From positions 1 to 17,779 of the forward strand of contig CAWUJG010000017.1 in assembly GCA_963922775.1 (NCBI GenBank): a stretch of DNA of 17,779 nucleotides. The letters are read 5' to 3'. The stretch's first letter is position 1; every line of letters starts with the position of its first letter. The notes below the pieces were generated by a model that saw nothing but the letters and a program-made list of their open reading frames with translations, did no database searches and was not told the DNA's origin. Positions 7,910 to 14,930 of the stretch are shown here, one piece after another. The position numbers and the translations under genes are program-made. The stretch comes from JAHDDH01 sp963922775 (GTDB lineage Bacteria > Bacteroidota > Bacteroidia > Cytophagales > Amoebophilaceae).

Positions 7910-9697
7910 TCAATAAAATTTATAGCGATTATCTTCTATTTTAGCCAATTGTTTTACATAACGGTTAAGATTAAAATTTTGTAGAATAATAGCAAGCTGT
8001 TGGCCTTCTTTTTGAAAGTCAAAAATATTTTTTTTGTCTTTTTTTTCAATTTTTTTTATAATTTTAAAAACCATCAACCCATTTTTACAGGGGATAGCAT
8101 ACACTTTCTTCACTTTATTTTGGCCAAAAATATTACCTATACATGATTCTATAGGATATACCCCTTCTAAATGATTTTGATGCCAAAATATTTCTTTTTC
8201 TACTACTTTTACAGTATATTTTGAGGCTATGCTATCTATAGTATATTGATCATCTTTTTTTTGTAAAGACTGATAGTGCGTTTGAATACTATTTTTTTTG
8301 CGTAATCTATATTCTATTTCATCAGATACTTCTTTTAAAGGGATAATACCTGACTTATTTTCTTTTGTCATCATTACAACCAAGTAATAATTATCAGCTT
8401 CAAATACAGGAGAAACTATATTAAGTTTTGCCTCATTATATAACCATCGTACTATATTTCTCGTATTTTTATATATATGTATGCAACTATCATCTTTATT
8501 AATACTTTTAGCCTCTTTAATAGTTAAATTATATTTTTTTGCATTTTTTTGAAATACTTCTTTTGAAGAAATTGATTTAGCAAATAAAGAAGCTTGGCGA
8601 AAAATTTTATTTTTCACCTGATCTTTTACTACCATTTCTTTTTGTAAAACCAGCAATTTATACTGTTTATTTTTTTTATCCCAATCTACTATTTTGTATA
8701 TCAAATAGTTATTTTTACTTTTTATAGGCCCTAATACTTGATTCTTTTGAGGATTTTTGATTTCAGGAAATAAATTCTGAAATTGTTTAAGTGTAAGTAT
8801 ATTTTCTTGTACTTTAGCATCATCAGTATGTTGTTCTATAAATTTTTTAGCATCTTTTGCTTTACGAAAATCTTTTACCAATTGTACCAAATTTTTTTCA
8901 AAATTAATGATATTTTTTTGTTCAGGCACTATAGGAAAAGCAATGTATTGTATTTCTTTACTAGGTTTTACAGTATATATATTTTTTTTTTGTGTATAGT
9001 AATCTTGAATCATTTTTTTTGTTGGTACAAAATTATTTTTTGGCAATAAATGTTGCGGTATAAAGCAATATTTTATACCAATATTCATCTGTTGCAATAG
9101 CTTCATTTTTGATGCTTCTAATTGGTTAACATATATACTTTTTTGCAAAAGTGCATGCAATTTTTTTTTTATACGAGCCTCTTTTAAATTCAGCTCTAAA
9201 GCTTGCCATTGTTGCTGTTGCTTGTAAGATGCTTTAGAAAGATTTTTTAGATAATTGACAATATTTTTTCTATCAAATTTTTTAGTTTTAGGATCAGTAA
9301 AAGCCTTTACAACATCAGGATGAATATGATTACCTTGAATCATATCTATCAGTTCTTCATCACATACTACCAGATTTAAATTATGGTATGCTTGTTGATA
9401 TATATGATTGATCACTAAATTTTCCCAAACCTGATCTTGTAATTGTTTTTGTTCATCATGATTAGGATAACGTCTATTATTAACATAAAAATAATTTTTA
9501 GCATATTCTAGTACATTTTGATATGCTGTAATAGATATTTCTTTTCCATCTATTTTTCCTATCACATTATTTTTCTTTTTAGAAAAAACAGATTGAATAC
9601 TAAAAATATCCCTACCAAATAAGAAAAATAAAAGCGCCAAAGATACAAAAGTAACTACAATGCCAGATCGTTTACGAATAGTATTTATAAATGCCAT
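7910..9697 (-). CDS. ppiD: PpiD/SurA-type membrane-anchored periplasmic foldase
   Basis: A 595-residue protein with a single N-terminal membrane helix (about 12-28, after MAFINTIRKR), placing the bulk in the periplasm. Residues 45-190 resemble the SurA N-terminal chaperone domain (NVIGKIDGKEISITAYQNVL; QVWENLVINHIYQQA). The central and C-terminal regions have parvulin-like traces such as VLGPIKSKNNYLIYKIVD and IVSPVFEADNYYLVVMM, but no GGDLG-type catalytic motif, so prolyl isomerase activity is doubtful. PpiD-type proteins help newly secreted outer-membrane proteins fold at the Sec translocon. As I recall, Bacteroidota homologues are nearer 700 residues, so this one is shorter. It heads a tight minus-strand run whose next gene starts 10 nt later, and lies 63 nt after nuoM. 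Confidence 0.85.
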   Translation of the reverse strand: MAFINTIRKRSGIVVTFVSLALLFFLFGRDIFSIQSVFSKKKNNVIGKIDGKEISITAYQNVLEYAKNYFYVNNRRYPNHDEQKQLQDQVWENLVINHIYQQAYHNLNLVVCDEELIDMIQGNHIHPDVVKAFTDPKTKKFDRKNIVNYLKNLSKASYKQQQQWQALELNLKEARIKKKLHALLQKSIYVNQLEASKMKLLQQMNIGIKYCFIPQHLLPKNNFVPTKKMIQDYYTQKKNIYTVKPSKEIQYIAFPIVPEQKNIINFEKNLVQLVKDFRKAKDAKKFIEQHTDDAKVQENILTLKQFQNLFPEIKNPQKNQVLGPIKSKNNYLIYKIVDWDKKNKQYKLLVLQKEMVVKDQVKNKIFRQASLFAKSISSKEVFQKNAKKYNLTIKEAKSINKDDSCIHIYKNTRNIVRWLYNEAKLNIVSPVFEADNYYLVVMMTKENKSGIIPLKEVSDEIEYRLRKKNSIQTHYQSLQKKDDQYTIDSIASKYTVKVVEKEIFWHQNHLEGVYPIESCIGNIFGQNKVKKVYAIPCKNGLMVFKIIKKIEKKDKKNIFDFQKEGQQLAIILQNFNLNRYVKQLAKIEDNRYKFY

Positions 9698-9724
9698 AAA
9701 AAAAGTAATAAATCGATAAAAATA

Positions 9725-9745
9725 ATTAATTTTTTTTAAATTAAT
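9725..9745 (-). terminator. Possible weak terminator after nuoM
   Basis: Inverted repeat ATTAATTT (9725-9732) / AAATTAAT (9738-9745) with a five-base loop, located 16 nt after the nuoM stop. On the minus strand it is followed by TATTTTTATC. The stem has only A-T pairs, so read-through into the foldase gene is likely. Confidence 0.25.
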
Positions 9746-9760
9746 CTAGGAATCACTTGC

Positions 9761-11269
9761 CTAAGTAAAAATCAACCAATGCGGAAAAATACCGAAAATA
9801 ATTATTAATATAAAAATAAAAGTTAAAATAAATATTTCTTTATATGAAATATCATATATTTTATTTTCTTTTTTAAATCTATATTCTAGCAAACTTTCTT
9901 TATTCAACATATGTTGAAAAATAGTGATATAAAAATAAATGCTCAAAAAAATACATATACATAATAACAACAAAAACAAATAAGTAATATAACCACTTTT
10001 TTCTTGTATAATACCCATTACCATAAATACCTTAGGTATAAAACCAATAGTGGCAGGTATACCAATAGAAGCAAGCAGGGATAAACTATAAAAAATAGCT
10101 ACACAAGGCATTTGGATAGCAATGCTATTAAGCTGATTTATATGACTGTTTTTCATCTTTTTTTTGATAATACCTACCAACAAAAACAATAGTGTTACTG
10201 TTAGTCCATGGCTAAACATTTGTAATACTGACCCTTGATGGCACATTTTATTAGGCATTACACATCCTATCAATACAAATCCCATATTACCTATAGAAGT
10301 GTAAGCTATCATTTTTTTCATTTCTACACTACGTATAGCCAGTAAAAATCCATAAACGATAGTAAAAATACCTAAAAAAACAAGAAAAAATTTATATGAT
10401 AATACTAAGGATGGAAATAAAGGTAAAATAATACGTAATATACCATAACCTCCTATTTTTAGGAGAAGGCTAGCTAAAAGTATAGAAATAGGTGTTATAG
10501 CAGATGCATGTGTATTAGGTAACCAAATATGTAGTGGAAAAATACCAAGTTTAATTAAAAAACCTATGAGCAGCAGAAAAAAAGGCAAAGGTAAGTGTAG
10601 CAATTTATATTTTGTAGCAAAAATTTGCTTTTGTATATCAGGTATAGCAAAAGTATAGTAAGCATTTGGCATATCTAGAGAAATATCATACACCATAAAG
10701 CATAAAAAAAGCATACCCATTAGTATACATAAAGCGCCAAATATATTAAAGATTAAAAACTGTTTTGCTGCAGATTTACATCCCCTCCCCCCCCATATTG
10801 CTATAAGAAAATAAAGAGGAAAAAGCATGAGTTCCATAAAACAATAAAACAAGATAAGATCAAAAGCTAAAAAAGTACCTACAATACAAGAAGATAAAAA
10901 AAGGTAAAGCATAAAATATGCACGTACATTTTTTATAACAACAGAAGAAGCCCAAACACCAACAGGTAAAATAAATGCAGCAAGTAAGAGTAAAGGCATA
11001 TTATATGCATCTATACCCAAATAATAATATACAATATAAGTACCGTAGCTAAAAAAGGAAAAATGAAGCCAAGGTATTTTTTCAGTAATATTTGTTAAAG
11101 CATCTGGTATAGATATATATACAGTATATAATATCAGTATACTTTGACATAGTATAAAAAACAGAGTAATATATCTATATACAGCTATAGAATATTTATT
11201 GCATAAGAGCAAAAAAATAATACCCAATAATGGTATAAATACTATAATTGTAAGTATAGAAAAAGGCAT
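9761..11269 (-). CDS. nuoM: NADH-quinone oxidoreductase subunit M
   Basis: One of the three antiporter-like membrane subunits of complex I; it couples NADH oxidation to ion translocation. The protein is 502 residues, the normal length, with about 14 hydrophobic segments. The essential charged residues are present: E146 in FYCFMELMLFPLYFLIAIWG (141-160), K240 in LIKLGIFPLHIWLPNTHASA (238-257) and K271 in LLLKIGGYG. Complex I is therefore expected to work if the other subunits exist. The gene stands alone: no nuoL upstream or nuoN downstream, only a PAP2 phosphatase and a foldase, so the nuo operon is broken up. The codons for WGGRG (159-163) contain a run of eight G, unusual in this AT-rich genome (see findings). 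Confidence 0.97.
   Translation of the reverse strand: MPFSILTIIVFIPLLGIIFLLLCNKYSIAVYRYITLFFILCQSILILYTVYISIPDALTNITEKIPWLHFSFFSYGTYIVYYYLGIDAYNMPLLLLAAFILPVGVWASSVVIKNVRAYFMLYLFLSSCIVGTFLAFDLILFYCFMELMLFPLYFLIAIWGGRGCKSAAKQFLIFNIFGALCILMGMLFLCFMVYDISLDMPNAYYTFAIPDIQKQIFATKYKLLHLPLPFFLLLIGFLIKLGIFPLHIWLPNTHASAITPISILLASLLLKIGGYGILRIILPLFPSLVLSYKFFLVFLGIFTIVYGFLLAIRSVEMKKMIAYTSIGNMGFVLIGCVMPNKMCHQGSVLQMFSHGLTVTLLFLLVGIIKKKMKNSHINQLNSIAIQMPCVAIFYSLSLLASIGIPATIGFIPKVFMVMGIIQEKSGYITYLFLLLLCICIFLSIYFYITIFQHMLNKESLLEYRFKKENKIYDISYKEIFILTFIFILIIIFGIFPHWLIFT
10787..10794. repeat. Homopolymer of eight C (G8 in the nuoM reading strand)
   Basis: Eight consecutive C, with four more C at 10782-10785, inside nuoM at the codons for G160-G161. 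A one-base slip would truncate NuoM. Such G/C tracts are rare in a genome of this composition. Confidence 0.9.
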
Positions 11270-11393
11270 AAAGATAAAATATAAACTATGGCTATAGTAT
11301 CCAAATTTCTAAAATTACAATGTTCATTAACTTTAATACCTATACAAAATTTGAATTTATATCTGAATACTAAGATGATATTACTGAAATTAT

Positions 11394-11969
11394 TTAAAAA
11401 TCATCAGAAGAAAAAATCTTTTTTAAAACATAAAAGGATATAGTTCCTATCATTATCCCTATAAACGCACCCACAAAAACATCACTAGGATAGTGTACAC
11501 CTACATATATTCTGCTATACCCTACAACTAAAGGCCAAATAAAAAGTATATTTTTAGTAAAATACAAAGATTTTACATTGAAAAAAAGTAATCTTAAAAA
11601 AGTAGCTACTCCTACTGTATTGGCAGCATGAGAAGAAGGAAAACCGTATAAACCATGCCCACCACATCCATTTACAACATGAATATAAGAAGTTATTAAT
11701 GGATTATTACAAGGCCTTAAACGGGTAAAATAGGGTTTAAGTATAGTAGAAGTTATTTGATCACAAAAAAAAATAATAAAAATTATCATTAAGATAATAT
11801 ATACAAATTTTTTACGGAAGAATTTAAATATACAAAAAAGCAGCCAAAAATATAATGGAAAATAGTATACAGGATTAGAAGAAGTAATATAATACATTAT
11901 AATGTCTATATGCTGATGATGCATTTTATTTAAGAACAGGAAAAATATTTCATCTAATCTTTGTAACAT
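11394..11969 (-). CDS. PAP2-family membrane lipid phosphatase
   Basis: A 191-residue membrane phosphatase of the PAP2/type 2 phosphatidic acid phosphatase family. All three catalytic motifs are intact: K78-x6-R84-P85 (KPYFTRLRP), PSSH at 111-114 (His114 as acid/base), and SRIYVGVHYPSD at 152-163 (Arg153, nucleophile His159, Asp163). Hydrophobic segments at about 34-50, 55-72, 115-131, 141-151 and 164-185 fit a five- to six-helix protein with the active site at the outer face of the inner membrane. Plausible substrates are undecaprenyl diphosphate (carrier recycling), phosphatidylglycerol phosphate or lipid A phosphates; the sequence does not decide. The nearest neighbour downstream is nuoM (124 nt), with no functional link. 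Confidence 0.92.
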   Translation of the reverse strand: MLQRLDEIFFLFLNKMHHQHIDIIMYYITSSNPVYYFPLYFWLLFCIFKFFRKKFVYIILMIIFIIFFCDQITSTILKPYFTRLRPCNNPLITSYIHVVNGCGGHGLYGFPSSHAANTVGVATFLRLLFFNVKSLYFTKNILFIWPLVVGYSRIYVGVHYPSDVFVGAFIGIMIGTISFYVLKKIFSSDDF

Positions 11970-11990
11970 ACAAGTATCAGAAAAATTTAT

Positions 11991-12008
11991 TGAATAGAAC
12001 GCTATTCA
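11991..12008 (-). terminator. Hairpin upstream of the PAP2 gene, possible weak terminator
   Basis: Perfect 7-bp inverted repeat TGAATAG (11991-11997) / CTATTCA (12002-12008) with a four-base loop. On the minus strand it is followed by ATAAATTTTTC, a poor U-run. It could end the transcript of the 12079-13476 lipoprotein before the PAP2 gene. Confidence 0.35.
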
Positions 12009-12021
12009 GTAGACAGGTAAG

Positions 12022-12053
12022 TAAGGTTCCAAATTTCAAAATTTGGAACCTTA
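12022..12053. repeat. Perfect 14-bp inverted repeat downstream of lipoprotein gene
   Basis: Arms TAAGGTTCCAAATT (12022-12035) and AATTTGGAACCTTA (12040-12053) flank the loop TCAA. It lies 25 nt after the stop of the 12079-13476 gene. It is a strong hairpin but is not followed by a T-run on either strand, so it may be an RNA 3'-end stabiliser, a dispersed repeat or part of a rho-independent terminator lacking its tail. A partial match (TCCAAATTTC) occurs at 11300-11309. Confidence 0.7.
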
Positions 12054-12078
12054 TAATAAATTTGAATTTATAATTTAT

Positions 12079-13476
12079 TTAGCATTTAAATCCCTCAATA
12101 AATTTATCATTTTTATTGTTCTTTTTATCTAATTTTTTTATTAATAGATTAGAGATTTCTTCTGTTTTTGACAAAAATACTTTGTTGTTTAAAAAAGAAA
12201 TGTCAACAATAGAATTGTTAGTTAAAAAGTGAAGATCTAGTAACTTTTTTAAAGGATAAAAGTTCTGATTTTTTTCTTCTTTATAGTTTTTTTTATACTC
12301 TTTTGCTATCTTTTTGACTAAGTTTTCGTAGACTAGTTTTTGATTTTTTGATTTTCCTTTTTTTGCTTTCTTGGTTTTTTTTTTTGCAATATATTCCAGT
12401 AATGGATTTTCATCATATTCCGGTAATGGACCTTCCTCTTCTTGTTTTATGAGGTGTTTAGGTAAATTATGAATATTGTTAGTTTTATTGATCTCTTTAT
12501 TACAATTATATACAGTTTTGATATATTCTATTGCTTTATTTTTAGTTGTTTTAAAATAAAATTTGTCTAAATATTTTTTATCCTCATAATATTCATTGTC
12601 TTTATTCTTATTTTTATCGTTGAAAAATTTTGCAAGTTCTGTCTTTATATTTTTTAGTTTTTTATCATTACAATACTTTAATATTTTTTTGAGAAAAAAA
12701 ATATTTTCTTCTAATTCTTTGCTTTCTTTTAATCTTTTTAGTTCCTTTAATAAGTTTTTTTTGTTATTCTCATATTTTTCTGTACCCTCTAAATCATTGG
12801 ATCCTTCTAAAATAAGTTTATATACGTTAGTAAAATTTTCTTCCATTTTTTGGGGTTCACCATTGATGCTAAAATACGGAAACGAAAAAAAATTATCAAA
12901 CCCTAAATATAGAGAATTGAAAAAATTCTTATCAAAAAGGATATCAGTCTCATTTTTTTTCTTGAATAATAATCTATATTTTAGAAAAATATCACTAATT
13001 TTATCTTCATTAACAATTTTAATTAATCTTTTAATTATTTCTGAATTCTTAAATTTATATTCTCGTAAAGGTGTACGTGGTGTTGGATCTTGTACTACAT
13101 CCGAAAAATTCTCATGGTCATTCCATAAAATATGGAGACATTTAGTGATATGCACTTGTAATATTCCCTCATGTTCTTTTGGAATTTTCATTGATTCATA
13201 AAGTTCTTTAGATTTAATTATTTTTTTTAAATATGTATTAAATGTTTCTCTTTTACTTTTAGTATTTTCCAAAATTTCACTAAATTCAATAGATTCATTT
13301 TTTTTTAAAAAATCTAGCATATGATTAAAGTATTTCATTCTTTGTCTTTTATTTTTACTATTGTTTGTACTATAAAAAAGAGTATCAACCTTAATTTTTT
13401 CTATTTGAATATTATTTTTATATCGATTACAAGATATCCATAATAAAGCTGTACAAAATAAAATGGTTTTTTTCAT
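12079..13476 (-). CDS. Lysine-rich lipoprotein of unknown function
   Basis: A 465-residue protein whose N-terminus is a typical signal (MKKTILFCTALLWISC), with C16 the probable lipidated cysteine, followed by NRYKNNIQIEK. That stretch recalls the post-cysteine motif of the other lipoproteins in this window. The rest is strongly charged, rich in Lys, Glu and Asn, mostly predicted helical (e.g. 225-300), with no membrane segment and no domain I recognise. A short Lys-rich patch (AKKKTKKAKKGKSKNQK, around 364-380) is encoded partly by a T11 tract (12375-12385 on the plus strand), a slippage-prone site. The base composition is even more AT-rich than nuoD and nuoM beside it, as for the other lineage-specific lipoproteins. 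It is preceded by a 127-nt gap after nuoD and followed by two hairpins. The intact 465-codon frame supports a real gene. Confidence 0.75.
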   Translation of the reverse strand: MKKTILFCTALLWISCNRYKNNIQIEKIKVDTLFYSTNNSKNKRQRMKYFNHMLDFLKKNESIEFSEILENTKSKRETFNTYLKKIIKSKELYESMKIPKEHEGILQVHITKCLHILWNDHENFSDVVQDPTPRTPLREYKFKNSEIIKRLIKIVNEDKISDIFLKYRLLFKKKNETDILFDKNFFNSLYLGFDNFFSFPYFSINGEPQKMEENFTNVYKLILEGSNDLEGTEKYENNKKNLLKELKRLKESKELEENIFFLKKILKYCNDKKLKNIKTELAKFFNDKNKNKDNEYYEDKKYLDKFYFKTTKNKAIEYIKTVYNCNKEINKTNNIHNLPKHLIKQEEEGPLPEYDENPLLEYIAKKKTKKAKKGKSKNQKLVYENLVKKIAKEYKKNYKEEKNQNFYPLKKLLDLHFLTNNSIVDISFLNNKVFLSKTEEISNLLIKKLDKKNNKNDKFIEGFKC

Positions 13477-13603
13477 GGAATAGTTATTAAAAGTTAAAAA
13501 ATTAATTATTATAAATTTTTAGTTAAAAAAATTAAAGGTAAAAATAAAAAAAATTGAAAAAAAAAAATAAGATTGTCAGTAATGATAGGGAAAAATACAA
13601 TTT

Positions 13604-14812
13604 TCATCGATCTATCTCTCCCATAATAAAATCTAAAGAACCTACAATAGCTATCAAATCTGCAAAATCAGCATGTTTTACTATTTCAGGTAGAACAGAT
13701 AAATTTGAAAAAGAAGGAGAACGCATTTTACAACGTAAAGGCACATCTGAATTACCATCTGCACGAAAAAAAAAACCCACCTCTCCTCTCGGTCCTTCAG
13801 CTCTCATATATAAATCTTGCGCTGAAGGTATTATTTTTTTAGGCACCATTTTTTGGACATCTACATTTTCTGATCCCTGAAAAATACTTTTCAGCCTTGC
13901 AATACACTGTTTTATTATTTTGATAGATTCTTTACATTCTTGTACTCTCACCCAAGTTCTATCCCAGCAATCCCCTTGTGTACCCATAACTCCTGTACCA
14001 ACAGGAATATCAAAGTCTACATCAGCATAAATAGCATATTGATCTACTTTTCGCAAGTCAAATTTTAATCCAGAAGCCCTTAAGTTAGGTCCTGTTACAC
14101 CATAGTTGATGGCTATGTTGAGCGGTAAGATGCCTATGTTGGCTGTACGTTGAATGAAAATTTTATTTTCCAATAAAAAAACAGCCATTTTTTCAATCTG
14201 GGGCATTAAATATTTTATCAATTCTTCACATCTCTCTAAAAAATTATTAGGTAGATCATAAAACAAACCACCAACCCAAATATAATTGTATAATAAACGG
14301 GATCCACATAACCATTCAAAAAGTTTCACAATATGTTCACGGTCATGCATCATCCAAGTAAATGCTGTTACAGCTCCTAAATCCATTCCATAAGTGCCTA
14401 ACGCTAAAAAATGGGAGGCTAATCGATTCAATTCTGTAACTAGTACACGAATGTACTCTACTTTTTGGGGTATTTTTTCTGTTAAGCCTAACATTTTTTC
14501 AACACCCATCACATAAGCATGCTCCATATTCATAGCAGCAACATAATCTGTTCTATCAACGTAGGGAATAATTTGGGCATAAGTCAAATGCTCAGTATGT
14601 TTTTCAAAACAGCGATGAAGGTATCCTATATGTGGCACTACATCTACAATAGTTTCTCCTGAGAGGATAACTTCTAAACGCAAAACACCATGTGTAGAAG
14701 GATGTTGAGGACCTACATTCAAAAGCATTTCTGTTACTTTTAAGTCTTTTTTTTTATATTTTGTTGGTACTGATTTTAGTAAATACTCTTTTTGTTTTTG
14801 ATATAAATCCAT
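13604..14812 (-). CDS. nuoD: NADH-quinone oxidoreductase subunit D
   Basis: The 49-kDa-type subunit of complex I, in the peripheral arm beside the quinone site. The 402-residue protein looks complete from the N-terminal GPQHPSTHG (34-42) to the C-terminal IVGSLDFIMGEIDR. H37 and Y84 (in PYVDRTDY) correspond to the quinone-headgroup ligands described in Thermus Nqo4. Also seen are HIGYLHRCFEKHTEH (61-75), NRLASHFLALGTYGMDLGA and the GPRGEVGFFF stretch near the C-terminus. Normally nuoD follows nuoC; here the gene upstream is a divergent photolyase and downstream is a lipoprotein, so it is an isolated unit with its own promoter region (14813-14930). A T10 tract encodes the FFF of GEVGFFF. ATG 14812 gives a plausible N-terminus. 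Confidence 0.97.
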   Translation of the reverse strand: MDLYQKQKEYLLKSVPTKYKKKDLKVTEMLLNVGPQHPSTHGVLRLEVILSGETIVDVVPHIGYLHRCFEKHTEHLTYAQIIPYVDRTDYVAAMNMEHAYVMGVEKMLGLTEKIPQKVEYIRVLVTELNRLASHFLALGTYGMDLGAVTAFTWMMHDREHIVKLFEWLCGSRLLYNYIWVGGLFYDLPNNFLERCEELIKYLMPQIEKMAVFLLENKIFIQRTANIGILPLNIAINYGVTGPNLRASGLKFDLRKVDQYAIYADVDFDIPVGTGVMGTQGDCWDRTWVRVQECKESIKIIKQCIARLKSIFQGSENVDVQKMVPKKIIPSAQDLYMRAEGPRGEVGFFFRADGNSDVPLRCKMRSPSFSNLSVLPEIVKHADFADLIAIVGSLDFIMGEIDR

Positions 14813-14834
14813 AAAAAATGTCGCAAAAACTACC

Positions 14835-14867
14835 TAAACGTACTGAAATTTTTGTGTAGTACACAAA
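14835..14867 (-). promoter_or_regulatory. Candidate Bacteroidota-type promoter for nuoD
   Basis: On the minus strand TTTG (plus-strand 14864-14867) is followed after 21 nt by TACGTTTA (plus-strand 14835-14842), close to the Bacteroidota -33 TTTG / -7 TAnnTTTG pattern. It lies 22 nt upstream of the nuoD ATG. AT-rich background makes chance matches common. Confidence 0.35.
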
Positions 14868-14870
14868 AAT
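14848..14870. promoter_or_regulatory. Perfect 11+1+11 palindrome between nuoD and photolyase
   Basis: Arms ATTTTTGTGTA (14848-14858) and TACACAAAAAT (14860-14870) surround a single central G. It sits in the 118-nt divergent intergenic region and overlaps the proposed -33 element of nuoD. Because it is upstream of both genes it cannot be a terminator for either, so an operator for a dimeric regulator is the best reading. Confidence 0.55.
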
Positions 14871-14930
14871 ATTTTAAAAAATACATTTAAAAAATTCTCA
14901 CAAAAAAATCATTCTATTTTCTGTAAAAAA

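Noticed and set aside
8783..9049. Plus-strand Phe-rich open frame resembling a small membrane protein
   Set aside because: Shadow of the foldase gene; Phe/Ile richness comes from reading Lys/Asn codons in reverse.
12596..13201. Plus-strand 201-codon open frame
   Set aside because: It is antisense to the 12079-13476 lipoprotein; composition is the Phe/Ser/Leu mirror of a Lys/Glu-rich coding strand, with no family resemblance.
13554..13880. Plus-strand 108-codon open frame
   Set aside because: Antisense to the well-conserved C-terminus of nuoD; the conserved gene explains the region.
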